Source: Bacteroidales bacterium
GTDB taxonomy: Bacteria > Bacteroidota > Bacteroidia > Bacteroidales > UBA1715
DNA length: 38,242 nucleotides
Direction of reading: 5' to 3'
Assembly: GCA_017552705.1 (NCBI GenBank)
Contig: JAFZOY010000078.1
Location: forward strand, 1-38,242
Both the position numbers and the translations under genes were made by a program. Below are positions 26,516 through 35,568 of the stretch, piece after piece; positions within the stretch are counted from its first letter, which is position 1, and each line of letters starts with the position of its first letter. Below the pieces are notes generated by a model. It made no database searches. It saw only the letters and a program-made list of their open reading frames with translations, and was not told where the DNA came from.

Positions 26516-27098
26516 AGTATGTCATAGTGAGGTTTCGTTCCTCAATCATTTTTCGTAAGTTCAGGATGGCGTAACGCATTCTACCCAAAGCGGTATTTAT
26601 GCTAATTCCTTGTATTTCTGCAATTTCCTTGAAACTCATGTCTAAATTGAGTCGCATAAGCACCGTATTCCGTTGTTCTTCGGGCAATTCGTGGATCAAT
26701 TCTTTTAAGTCGTTAGAAATCTGATTCTTAACGAACTGTGTTTCTATGGTTGCGTCGGAATATTTTGCGTTGTTGAACAAATCAATCTCGCCATTTTCGT
26801 TCGAAACAGTTTGGAGCTTGCTCTCTTTTCTGAAGTGGTCTATAATAAGATTGTGCGCAATACGGAACAGCCATGCGGAAAAATGGCCATCGTCGTGATA
26901 CACATCGCGTTTCAGCGAATTGATGACTTTCATAAACGTTTCTTGGCAAATATCTTCGGCAAGTTCCTTGTTACGTACCAAATGACGGATATACCCCAGC
27001 ACTTTACTGTGGTAACGAGTTAACAGAATGTCAATTGCTGAATTGTCGCCATTGCAGAATGCAACAACTAATTCTTGGTCGGAAAACATACTTTTCAT
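26514..27098 (-). CDS. ECF-type RNA polymerase sigma factor
   Basis: The 194-residue protein has the two domains of an extracytoplasmic-function sigma factor. Sigma region 2 is at about 25-95 (LLTRYHSKVLGYIRHLV, ELAEDICQETFMKVI and FSAWLFRIAHNLIIDHFRK, the last being the -10 contacting helix). Region 4 is at about 130-185 (LPEEQRNTVLMRLNLDMSF, then FKEIAEIQGISINTALGRM as the helix-turn-helix). No anti-sigma gene lies beside it, so control may be by level or by a distant partner. A -7 element lies at 27180-27187. It converges on lon. A stress link through lon is suggestive only. Confidence 0.9.
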   Translation of the reverse strand: MKSMFSDQELVVAFCNGDNSAIDILLTRYHSKVLGYIRHLVRNKELAEDICQETFMKVINSLKRDVYHDDGHFSAWLFRIAHNLIIDHFRKESKLQTVSNENGEIDLFNNAKYSDATIETQFVKNQISNDLKELIHELPEEQRNTVLMRLNLDMSFKEIAEIQGISINTALGRMRYAILNLRKMIEERNLTMTY

Positions 27099-27179
27099 AA
27101 CAATAGTATTTTAATGATACATCAGTTATTTTGAAAAGTAAATATTTCCTATAGGCAAAAATTTTATTGATTTCAGTCA

Positions 27180-27187
27180 CAAATATA
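27180..27187 (-). promoter_or_regulatory. Promoter -7 element of the sigma gene
   Basis: Minus-strand TATATTTG matches the consensus. It implies a leader of about 75 bases before the ATG at 27098. It is divergent from the uvrA promoter 40 bp away. Confidence 0.5.
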
Positions 27188-27227
27188 TAAAATTCCTTTG
27201 TAAAACAAGAATAAACAAATAATAAAT

Positions 27228-27235
27228 TATTTTTG
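27228..27235 (+). promoter_or_regulatory. Promoter -7 element of uvrA
   Basis: TATTTTTG matches TAnnTTTG, 18 bp before the ATG at 27254. The element overlaps an upstream TTG at 27233, which is therefore unlikely to be the start. Confidence 0.5.
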
Positions 27236-27253
27236 CAGTTGAATTTTTGTGGA

Positions 27254-30025
27254 ATGGAAACTCAGAACATAGAGGTAAAAGGGGCGTCGGTCCATAATCT
27301 GAAAAAAATAGATGTAACGATTAGCAGAGGCGATTTTGTGGTGGTTACAGGCGTTTCAGGATCGGGAAAATCGTCGTTGGCGTTCGACACTATTTATGCC
27401 GAAGGGCAACGTCGCTATGTCGAAAGCCTTTCCTCGTATGCCCGTCAGTTTTTGGGGAAAATTCAAAAGCCTGAGGTTGATTCAATTACGGGAATTCCTC
27501 CTGCAATTGCCATTGAGCAGAAAGTGAATGCGGTGAATCCCCGTTCAACTGTTGGTACATCAACCGAAATCTATGATTATATCAAGTTGTTGTATGCTCG
27601 AATCGGAAAAACAATATCTCCAGTTTCGGGTTGTGAAGTCAAACGTCATTCTGTGCAGGATGTGGTTGATTATATACTCTCAGTTGCGGGAAAACGCTGT
27701 TATTTGACAGCTCCGTTGGTTTTGGGAACACTCTCGTACGAAAAGAAAGTGCAACTTCTTGAAAAAGACGGGTTTAATAGATTGTTTGTTGAAGGGGAGG
27801 TTGTTAGAATTTCTGATTTTGAAGAGGCAAAGGTTGGCAACAAATCAGTGTCAATCTTGATCGACAGGTTTGTCGCCGAGGAATCTATGGCTGGACGACT
27901 TGCCGATTCTGTGCAGACAGCATTTCAAGAAGGCGACGAAACGTGTTGCGTGTGGGTGGAATCGGAACATGGTTTTGACCCCCATGAATTTTCAACCCGC
28001 TTTGAGGCAGATGGTATCACGTTCGAGGAACCTTCTGTGTTCATGTTCAATTTCAATAGTCCGCTTGGCGCTTGTCCGAAATGCGAAGGTTTCGGAAAAA
28101 TTGTCGGCATCGACCCGAATAAGGTTATTCCCGACAAAAAACTATCGGTTTGGGACAATGCAGTCGCGTGTTGGCGAACCGATAAAATGGGCGAGTGGAA
28201 GCAAGCTGTGGTGATGAATGCAGGGAAATGCAATTTCCCAATACATAAGCCCTATAACCAGTTGACGGAACAGCAGAAAAACATGTTGTGGGAAGGAACA
28301 CCGTATTTTAGTGGTATCAATGACTTTTTCGATATGGTGGAACACAATATGTACAAGATTCAATATCGCGTGCTGATGTCGCGTTACCGAGGAAAAACCA
28401 CTTGTACGGAGTGTCATGGTTCCCGATTGAAGAAAGAGGCGAGTTATGTGAAAGTGGCGGGAAAAACAATACTTGAATTGGTTGATCAGCCAATTTCGTG
28501 GTTGTTGCCGTTTTTTGAGTCTATTCAGCTGTCGGAGTACGACAAAACCGTCGCCGAACGCATCTTGACGGAAATTACGGTGCGGCTTCGCACACTCAAT
28601 GATGTTGGTTTGGGATATTTAACCTTGAATCGACTTTCGAATACGTTGTCGGGCGGAGAGTCGCAGCGAATCAATTTGGCAACATCGCTCAGCAGTAGTT
28701 TGGTTGGTTCGTTGTATATACTCGATGAACCGAGTATCGGCCTTCATCCCCGTGATACCCAGAAGTTGATACACGTGTTAAAACAGTTACAGGAAATTGG
28801 TAACACGGTGGTGGTTGTTGAACACGACGAAGAAATGATGCGTGCCGCCGACGATATTATTGATATAGGTCCAAATGCCGGTGTGAATGGTGGAAACGTA
28901 GTGTTCCAAGGTTCAATGAAAGAATTGTTGGAGCATGGACAAACATTAACTGCTGATTATCTAACGGGACGGAAATGTATAGAAGTGCCGGCGTTACGAC
29001 GGGCATGGAAACAATGTATTACTATTTCCGGAGCTCGGGAAAACAATCTGAAAGACATTACGGTGCAGATTCCGTTGGGCGTTTTTACTGTGGTTACGGG
29101 CGTTTCTGGTTCAGGAAAATCGTCGTTGATAGACAAGATATTGTATCCTGGATTGCAACAAGTCTTGGGAGAAACGGGAATTGCTATGGGCGAATGCGAC
29201 GGCATTGATGGCTATTCTACGTTGAGTGCGGTGGAATTTGTCGATCAAAATCCGATAGGAAAGTCAACTCGTTCTAATCCAGTTACATATACAAAAGCAT
29301 TCGATGACATTAGAGCATTGTTTGCAAGTCAGAAATCGGCACAGTTGCAAGGATATAAGCCTGCATTTTTCTCATTTAACACCGATGGCGGACGATGCGA
29401 GGAATGTCGTGGAGAGGGCGTTGTCAAGGTTGAAATGCAGTTTATGGCCGATGTGGAACTTGTGTGTGAGGCGTGTCAGGGAAAACGTTACAAAAGCGAA
29501 ATCTTGGAAATATTGTATAGAGGGAACTCAATCTCGGATATATTGAATATGTCTGTAGATGAGGCCGTTACATTTTTCAAGGAAGACTCTGCGACATTGC
29601 CACAAACCATAGCAAAGAAACTTCAACCGTTGCAAGACGTCGGGTTGGGATATGTTTCATTGGGACAGTCATCGAGTACATTTTCGGGAGGTGAATTGCA
29701 GCGTATAAAATTGGCTACATTTATTGGAAAAGGCTCCCACGAGAAATGTATGTTTATATTCGATGAGCCAACGACAGGCTTGCATTTCCATGATATTAAG
29801 AAACTGATGGATTCGTTTAACCGACTGATTGCCTGTGGACATTCGGTGGTTGTGATTGAGCACAATCTTGATGTGATTAAATGTGCAGATTGGATTATAG
29901 ATATGGGACCAGAAGGCGGTGAAGCAGGTGGGAATGTGGTTTTTGCAGGAAGACCTGAAGATTTGCTTTCTTGTAAAGAATCATATACCGCTCGGTTCCT
30001 AAAGGAAAAATTAGGAAAGAAGTGA
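27254..30025 (+). CDS. uvrA: Excinuclease ABC subunit A (UvrA), Bacteroidetes paralogue
   Basis: UvrA finds bulky DNA lesions and loads UvrB in nucleotide excision repair. The 923-residue protein (ATG at 27254) has two ABC modules with Walker [10 protein letters not shown] at 33-41 and again in the second half. The signatures are [14 protein letters not shown] and [14 protein letters not shown], and the D-loop region [13 protein letters not shown] is present. The DNA-binding zinc module CEECRGEG, then CEACQGKR, is intact. The first zinc module keeps only CPKC: the upstream CxxC pair is replaced by FEADGITF. From memory, this is a feature of one of two UvrA types in Bacteroidetes. The glycosyltransferase gene overlaps its stop by four bases. 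Confidence 0.93.
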   Translation: METQNIEVKGASVHNLKKIDVTISRGDFVVVTGVSGSGKSSLAFDTIYAEGQRRYVESLSSYARQFLGKIQKPEVDSITGIPPAIAIEQKVNAVNPRSTVGTSTEIYDYIKLLYARIGKTISPVSGCEVKRHSVQDVVDYILSVAGKRCYLTAPLVLGTLSYEKKVQLLEKDGFNRLFVEGEVVRISDFEEAKVGNKSVSILIDRFVAEESMAGRLADSVQTAFQEGDETCCVWVESEHGFDPHEFSTRFEADGITFEEPSVFMFNFNSPLGACPKCEGFGKIVGIDPNKVIPDKKLSVWDNAVACWRTDKMGEWKQAVVMNAGKCNFPIHKPYNQLTEQQKNMLWEGTPYFSGINDFFDMVEHNMYKIQYRVLMSRYRGKTTCTECHGSRLKKEASYVKVAGKTILELVDQPISWLLPFFESIQLSEYDKTVAERILTEITVRLRTLNDVGLGYLTLNRLSNTLSGGESQRINLATSLSSSLVGSLYILDEPSIGLHPRDTQKLIHVLKQLQEIGNTVVVVEHDEEMMRAADDIIDIGPNAGVNGGNVVFQGSMKELLEHGQTLTADYLTGRKCIEVPALRRAWKQCITISGARENNLKDITVQIPLGVFTVVTGVSGSGKSSLIDKILYPGLQQVLGETGIAMGECDGIDGYSTLSAVEFVDQNPIGKSTRSNPVTYTKAFDDIRALFASQKSAQLQGYKPAFFSFNTDGGRCEECRGEGVVKVEMQFMADVELVCEACQGKRYKSEILEILYRGNSISDILNMSVDEAVTFFKEDSATLPQTIAKKLQPLQDVGLGYVSLGQSSSTFSGGELQRIKLATFIGKGSHEKCMFIFDEPTTGLHFHDIKKLMDSFNRLIACGHSVVVIEHNLDVIKCADWIIDMGPEGGEAGGNVVFAGRPEDLLSCKESYTARFLKEKLGKK

Positions 30026-31143
30026 AAATACTCGTTATAACACAACATATTTTCCCGATTCAAACTCCACGTGCTATTCGGAGTACAGAGTTAGTGAATG
30101 AGTTGGCTCGTCGAGGACATGATGTGACGGTATATGCAGTTTTAGGAGAATATGATTACTCAGATTATCAGCGGCAATATAACGTCAAAGTGAAAAAGAT
30201 TCCCATTCGATGGGAAGTTTTTCCTAATAATAGTGATGGTAGTGGTCGTCGTACGATTTTCGACAAAGTACTGTCTAAACTATTTCGAAGATTGGAATAT
30301 CCTCTTTTTGAGTTTTATTTTCGTATTTCTGAGATTATTGAAAAAGATAATCAATACGATGCGCTGATTTCAATTGCTGCGCCTCATCATATTCATTGGG
30401 GATGTGCTCGGGCAAAAAAGAGGAATCCTCAGCATTTCCCCTCTGTTTGGATCGCTGATTGCGGTGATCCCTTTATGAAAAATGGTTTGACGAAAGAACA
30501 TTTGAAGTGTTTTGCAAAGTATGAGCGAATGTTTTGTGAGGCATGTGATTTCATTACTGTTCCAATAGAAAATGCCAAAACAGCCTATTATCCAGAATAT
30601 AGAGATAAAATACGTGTGATTCCGCAAGGGTTTGATTTTGATATAAAAACTGTTAGGCAGGAACAGAGGAATAATGATGTTCCTACGTTTGCATTTGCGG
30701 GAATGTTTTATGCTGATATTCGGAATCCACGACTTTTTCTTGACTATTTGTGTTCACTTAAACAAGATTTTCGATTTTATGTGTATACCCGTTTTGATGC
30801 GTTGCTTTCAGATTATGCTAATAGATTGCAAGGAAAGTTGATTGTGAAAAACACAATTCCACGAAAAGAATTAATCGAGGTCTTAAAAACTATGGATTTT
30901 CTCGTAAATATAAGAAATGTAGATAGTCCTAATCAGTTGCCAAGTAAATTGATTGATTATGGTATAGTTGGCAGACCGATATTGGACATTAATCCTCAAA
31001 ATCCTGACACGAAACAAATCGATGATTTTCTTAATGGTGATTATTCAACATCTTTGCGAATAGAAAATCTTCAAGATTATCACATAGCGAATGTTGTGGA
31101 TAAATTTGAGAATTTGATACATCGGGAATGCGGACATGAATAA
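30022..31143 (+). CDS. Glycosyltransferase family 4-like protein
   Basis: The 373-residue protein has a GT-B shape. The N-terminal domain starts [20 protein letters not shown] and continues STELVNELARRGHDVTVYAV, the usual acceptor half of GT4 enzymes. The C-terminal half carries VIPQGFDF and the late LPSKLIDYGIVGRPILDI, which corresponds to the donor-binding region. It would transfer a sugar from a nucleotide donor to an unknown acceptor at the inner face of the membrane. The start is a GTG at 30022 inside the end of uvrA (GTGA overlap). No ATG is close. Cotranscription with a repair gene is odd, and no other surface-glycan gene is nearby. Confidence 0.85.
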   Translation: MKILVITQHIFPIQTPRAIRSTELVNELARRGHDVTVYAVLGEYDYSDYQRQYNVKVKKIPIRWEVFPNNSDGSGRRTIFDKVLSKLFRRLEYPLFEFYFRISEIIEKDNQYDALISIAAPHHIHWGCARAKKRNPQHFPSVWIADCGDPFMKNGLTKEHLKCFAKYERMFCEACDFITVPIENAKTAYYPEYRDKIRVIPQGFDFDIKTVRQEQRNNDVPTFAFAGMFYADIRNPRLFLDYLCSLKQDFRFYVYTRFDALLSDYANRLQGKLIVKNTIPRKELIEVLKTMDFLVNIRNVDSPNQLPSKLIDYGIVGRPILDINPQNPDTKQIDDFLNGDYSTSLRIENLQDYHIANVVDKFENLIHRECGHE

Positions 31144-31256
31144 AATTCATTTAAAGATTGGTGTGTAGAATCTTTGGTGTACAAGAAATATCTTTTTTGC
31201 GTTAGGTGTTGTAAAAGTCAAAAAATCAACGAAATTTGCCGCCAAAATAAACAACA

Positions 31257-33068
31257 ATGCAGGACATTAGAAATATTGCGATTATCGCACACGTTGACCA
31301 CGGAAAAACGACCTTGGTTGACAGAATTTTACATCACGTTAAGACATTTCGCGAAAACGAAGAAACTGGAGATTTAATCCTCGACAACAACGACCTCGAA
31401 CGTGAACGAGGTATTACAATTTTGTCGAAAAACGTTTCGGTTCGTTATAAGGGTGTGAAAATCAACATTATCGATACTCCGGGACACTCTGATTTTGGTG
31501 GAGAGGTAGAACGTGTGCTGAATATGGCGGATGGATGTCTGCTATTGGTTGATGCATTTGAAGGCCCTATGCCACAAACGCGTTTTGTGCTTGAAAAGGC
31601 TATTGAAATGAACCTGAAACCTATCGTTGTTGTTAACAAAGTCGATAAACCGAACTGCGACCCTGAAGGCGCAAACGAGGCTGTGTTCGACTTGATGTGT
31701 AATCTCAACGCAAGCGAGGACCAACTTGATTTCAAAACAGTATATGGTTCATCAAAACAAGGTTGGATGGGACCAGACTGGAAAACTCCGACAAACGATT
31801 TTTCATATTTGTTGGACACAATATTGGAAGTAATCCCAGCACCGAAAATCGTGGAAGGAACGACGCAGATGCGAATCACTTCGCTCGACTATTCTTCGTA
31901 TATCGGACGAATTGCTGTGGGAAGAATCGCTCGTGGAACGCTCATCGGCGGACAAAATGTTTCGCTTGTGAAACGCGACGGCTCAATTGTAAAATCTAAA
32001 ATCAAGGAACTTTACACATTCGAAGGACTTGGCAAAGAAAAAATAAAAACCGAGGTTCAATGTGGCGAAATCTGTGCAATCGTCGGATTGGAAGGTTTTG
32101 AAATTGGTGACACAGTTGCCGATTTTGAAAATCCGGAGGCTTTGCCGCCAATCACAATTGACGAGCCAACCATGTCGATGGTGTTTACAAACAATGATTC
32201 ACCGTTCTTTGGTAAAGAAGGTAAATTTGTGACTTCCCGTCACTTACGCGAACGTTTGTACAAGGAATTGGAGAAAAACCTTGCGCTCCGTATCGAAGAA
32301 ACTGGCTCTGCTGATTCGTTCAACGTATTCGGACGTGGAATTATGCACTTGTCGGTGTTGATTGAAACAATGCGTCGTGAAGGATACGAAATGCAAATCG
32401 GTCAGCCACAAGTTATTATAAAAGAAATTGACGGTAAGAAATGCGAACCTATGGAACAAGTTACCGTGCATGTTCCTGAACGCCTTTCTGGAAAAGTGAT
32501 TGAATTGATGACACAACGTAAAGGTGAAATGAAAAACATGACCTCGAAAAACGATCGTGTTCATCTAGAATTCTCGATTCCGTCACGTGGTTTGATTGGT
32601 TTGACGAGCAGTATGCTTACCGCAACCGAAGGCGAGGCTGTGATTTCGCACATTTTCACAGGCTTTGAGCCTTGGAAAGGCGAAATGCCGAACAAAAACA
32701 ACGGCGCGCTGATTGCCATGGAAACAGGTCAATCGTATGCCTACGCTATCGACAAATTGCAGGATCGCGGTATCTTCTTCATTGAACCAGGCGATGAAGT
32801 GTATGCTGGTCAGGTTATCGGCGAACATGTACGCGAAAACGATTTGGTGATTAACGTATGCAAGAGCAAGAAACTCACCAACATGCGTGCTTCTGGTTCC
32901 GACGATAAAGTGGCAATTGCTCCAGCGAAAAAAATGTCGCTTGAGGAATGTATGGAATACATCCGCAAAGACGAATATTTGGAAGTAACACCGAAATCGC
33001 TCCGCTTGCGTAAGATTATCCTTGACGAAAACGAACGCAAACGCGAAAAGAAAAGTTCCGAAAACTAA
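31257..33068 (+). CDS. typA: Translational GTPase TypA/BipA
   Basis: TypA is an EF-G-like ribosome-associated GTPase needed for 50S assembly and growth under stress or cold. The 603-residue protein has [12 protein letters not shown] (G1, about 10-21), RERGITI (G2), [11 protein letters not shown] (G3) and NKVDKPNCD (G4). Domain II, two alpha/beta domains and the TypA-specific C-terminal domain follow, with [20 protein letters not shown] and the end motif [16 protein letters not shown]. Length is as expected. The 113-bp gap before it contains no exact -7 consensus. It converges on the GH13 gene with 37 bp between the stops. Confidence 0.97.
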   Translation: MQDIRNIAIIAHVDHGKTTLVDRILHHVKTFRENEETGDLILDNNDLERERGITILSKNVSVRYKGVKINIIDTPGHSDFGGEVERVLNMADGCLLLVDAFEGPMPQTRFVLEKAIEMNLKPIVVVNKVDKPNCDPEGANEAVFDLMCNLNASEDQLDFKTVYGSSKQGWMGPDWKTPTNDFSYLLDTILEVIPAPKIVEGTTQMRITSLDYSSYIGRIAVGRIARGTLIGGQNVSLVKRDGSIVKSKIKELYTFEGLGKEKIKTEVQCGEICAIVGLEGFEIGDTVADFENPEALPPITIDEPTMSMVFTNNDSPFFGKEGKFVTSRHLRERLYKELEKNLALRIEETGSADSFNVFGRGIMHLSVLIETMRREGYEMQIGQPQVIIKEIDGKKCEPMEQVTVHVPERLSGKVIELMTQRKGEMKNMTSKNDRVHLEFSIPSRGLIGLTSSMLTATEGEAVISHIFTGFEPWKGEMPNKNNGALIAMETGQSYAYAIDKLQDRGIFFIEPGDEVYAGQVIGEHVRENDLVINVCKSKKLTNMRASGSDDKVAIAPAKKMSLEECMEYIRKDEYLEVTPKSLRLRKIILDENERKREKKSSEN

Positions 33069-33105
33069 TTCGCCTTAAACTTATTGTACAATCGCTATCA
33101 TGCAA

Positions 33106-34872
33106 TTATTCTATCAGTTTAATAATTGCATACGATTGTGCTGGCATAGCAACGGAAACGGTGGTTCCTTCGTGTTTGATTTCAAAAGAATCGCCGGCGA
33201 GCAACTTGGTGGAACTGAACTGCGTATTGATGTCGAACGAAGCGGTGGCTTCCGAACCAGATGGATTGAGCATTACCAACACTTTGTCGTGCCCGTTGGC
33301 ACGAGCATAGATAAATGGGTATGTGTTTGGTTCCGCAAACAATGGTACAAATTCCGCATAGTTTGCCAAAGCTGGTTCCGAATGGCGGAGTTCTATAAAT
33401 TTCCGTGTCTTGTTCAACAATGAATTTGGGTCCTGTTCAGCCTCGGCAACCGTGGGCGCATTTTGTGCGGTATCAACAGGAAGATATAATTTATCCTTTG
33501 CAGCCGATGAAAATCCTAGATTTTTTCCCGATGACCATTGCATTGGCGTTCGTGCACCATTACGTGGTTTATAGGCTCCCTCTATTTGAGGCCAACTTGC
33601 AGGCAGTTGTTTCATACCTATTTCGTTTCCGTAATATATAAATGGAATGCCTGGCATAGTGAACCCAAATGCGAATATGATTTCCATATCCTTGTCGCTT
33701 CGGTTGTTGCATAACCTTGCATTGTCATGGTTTCCGAGAGGTAGGCAGATATAGCCATTTTCTTTCGTGGCAGTGTATTGTTCCATATAATTGGCAAGAA
33801 AATCGCTGATGTTGCCCTTACCTTCAACATCGAAAAAGCTGTTTCCTTCGGAAAAACCATTCATAATCCGCCAGCTTTCCTTTTGAAACAAATCATTGTA
33901 GCCGTTGAACCAATGGAAAAAGTCAACGTGGAAACAATTGTTGAGAGCATCTTTAGGATACGACCATTCCGCAACCATCAGAGCGTCAGGGTATTCCTCT
34001 TCGAGAAGTTGACGGATTTCGCGCCAAAATTCCTGTGTGGCGTTTACATGCGTATTGAAAAACTGCTCGTTGCCAACCACATTCGCATCTTTCGTCAATG
34101 CGCCAGCCATGTCGGCACGGAAACCATCTGCGCCCATGTCCATCCAAAAACGAAGCACATTTTTCATCTCTTCCTTCAGATTCAGCACATCGGGATGGTC
34201 GGGCGAGAGTTGCCATGCACAGTTCGTATCGGGTAGGGCAAATCCATAATTCAATGCGGGTTGGCAATAATAGAAGTTTCTCATATAGAGTCCGTTACGT
34301 GTGCCATATCCTTTTATGAAATCAGCAGCATATTCTTCGGGAGGATTTTTCCACACATTGTCGGTCCAAATGTACCAGTTGGTGTATTTGTTGGTGTCCT
34401 GACGGGCGGAAGCTTTGAACCACGGGTGTTCCATGGAAGTATAGCTTGCCACAAAATCAAACAACACGTGCAGCCCGCGTTTGTGGGCCTCGGCAAATAG
34501 TTGTTTCGCATCGTTGTTGGTTCCATAACGTGGGGCTACTTTAAAGTAATCGGAAATATCGTAGCCCGCATCGGCAAAGGGCGATTCAAAGAATGGATTT
34601 ATCCAAATAGCATCCACACCGAGACTTTTCACATAGTCGAGTTTTTTGATGATTCCCTGCAAATCACCAATGCCATCGCCGTTGGAATCGTAGAACGATT
34701 GTGGATAAATTTGGTAGAACACTGCGTTTTCAGCCCACTTAGGCATATTGGGAATTGTAAAATCACCTGTGATTTCAATAGGTTGCTTGGTTTCCGACTG
34801 CGAACACGACAAATAACTGATGGTGATTGCCAACATACTGATAAATAACGCTTTACGAAAGATATTTCTCAT
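33106..34872 (-). CDS. GH13 alpha-amylase/alpha-glucosidase lipoprotein
   Basis: The protein of 588 residues (ATG at 34872) begins with a lipoprotein signal ending SYLSC, with Cys23 as the acylated residue. A longer start at 34929 would bury the signal and is rejected. The GH13 barrel shows a calcium loop DSNGDGIGDLQGI, DAIWINPFFESP, the nucleophile in GADGFRADMAG, the acid/base in MVAEWSYP and the stabiliser in LPLGNHDNARL. The region PRNGARTPMQW is typical of alpha-glucosidases and trehalose-synthase-like members. A short C-terminal beta domain follows. It probably cleaves alpha-linked glucooligosaccharides at the cell envelope. The minus-strand TATCTTTA (34897-34904) is a near match to the -7 element. 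Confidence 0.92.
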   Translation of the reverse strand: MRNIFRKALFISMLAITISYLSCSQSETKQPIEITGDFTIPNMPKWAENAVFYQIYPQSFYDSNGDGIGDLQGIIKKLDYVKSLGVDAIWINPFFESPFADAGYDISDYFKVAPRYGTNNDAKQLFAEAHKRGLHVLFDFVASYTSMEHPWFKASARQDTNKYTNWYIWTDNVWKNPPEEYAADFIKGYGTRNGLYMRNFYYCQPALNYGFALPDTNCAWQLSPDHPDVLNLKEEMKNVLRFWMDMGADGFRADMAGALTKDANVVGNEQFFNTHVNATQEFWREIRQLLEEEYPDALMVAEWSYPKDALNNCFHVDFFHWFNGYNDLFQKESWRIMNGFSEGNSFFDVEGKGNISDFLANYMEQYTATKENGYICLPLGNHDNARLCNNRSDKDMEIIFAFGFTMPGIPFIYYGNEIGMKQLPASWPQIEGAYKPRNGARTPMQWSSGKNLGFSSAAKDKLYLPVDTAQNAPTVAEAEQDPNSLLNKTRKFIELRHSEPALANYAEFVPLFAEPNTYPFIYARANGHDKVLVMLNPSGSEATASFDINTQFSSTKLLAGDSFEIKHEGTTVSVAMPAQSYAIIKLIE

Positions 34873-34932
34873 ATTTGAAAGAATTTTGTTTGAGCGTAAA
34901 GATAAATCATTTAATGTGAATTTTCTCAAGAT

Positions 34933-35562
34933 TTAGATTTTATAACTAATTCCTAACCGTAACACTCGATGGGTAAAAACTGTGGGAAACATCCAATTAG
35001 CCGAGACTCCACCATCAAAATCCACAAGACAATTATAAGAATCGTAGTTATATGCAATGAACACATCCCAATTTCTTAGATTGTAACCCAGAGTAATTCC
35101 ATGATAAGTTATAGGCTCTTTCTGTTTTACAACTAAATGATCTCCATACCCTGGAGTTGTAAAATGAGGAAAGCAGATGCCAACAGCCAAAATTGGTTTT
35201 ATGAAAAAATTATATGCGCAGAAGGAATAAGCAAACGATAAAAAAATAGAATTATCGTTTGCCACACAGTTTATGTTTCTTATCCGTTGTTTATACCATC
35301 TTGCATTAGGGTCGGATTGTTTGAAATCATATCTGATTCCAATTGCTAAATTTCGCCAAAGAGTTCTTTCGTACCAAAAATCAATATTTGGACGTAATTC
35401 TTTTGTCGCCGTGCTTTTCACATTATTTTCATAGGATTGGGATAGCATAAAACCGCCAACTTCTAAGCCGAACGTATTCCTTCGAATACTATCGGCAGAA
35501 TTGCCCAAGCAATGGAAAACACAGAATAATAAAACAGAAAGTAGGATAGTATGTCTTTTCAT
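34933..35562 (-). CDS. Small secreted protein, predicted outer-membrane beta-barrel
   Basis: The 209-residue protein starts with a signal peptide (MKRHTILLSVLLFCVFHCLG) and then has alternating polar and hydrophobic segments ending in aromatic residues. Examples are NTFGLEVGGFMLSQSY, NLAIGIRYDFKQSD, SIFLSFAYSF and VFIAYNYDSYN. It ends HRVLRLGISYKI, as the last strand of a small outer-membrane barrel would. No family is recognised with confidence. It lies 6 bp after the T9SS subtilase stop on the same strand, so the two are probably cotranscribed and may both act at the cell surface. Function unknown. Confidence 0.8.
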   Translation of the reverse strand: MKRHTILLSVLLFCVFHCLGNSADSIRRNTFGLEVGGFMLSQSYENNVKSTATKELRPNIDFWYERTLWRNLAIGIRYDFKQSDPNARWYKQRIRNINCVANDNSIFLSFAYSFCAYNFFIKPILAVGICFPHFTTPGYGDHLVVKQKEPITYHGITLGYNLRNWDVFIAYNYDSYNCLVDFDGGVSANWMFPTVFTHRVLRLGISYKI

Positions 35563-35568
35563 CGTTCA

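Noticed and set aside
34873..34929. Upstream start for the GH13 protein
   Set aside because: It would place 19 residues before a clear lipoprotein signal peptide, which must be N-terminal to work.
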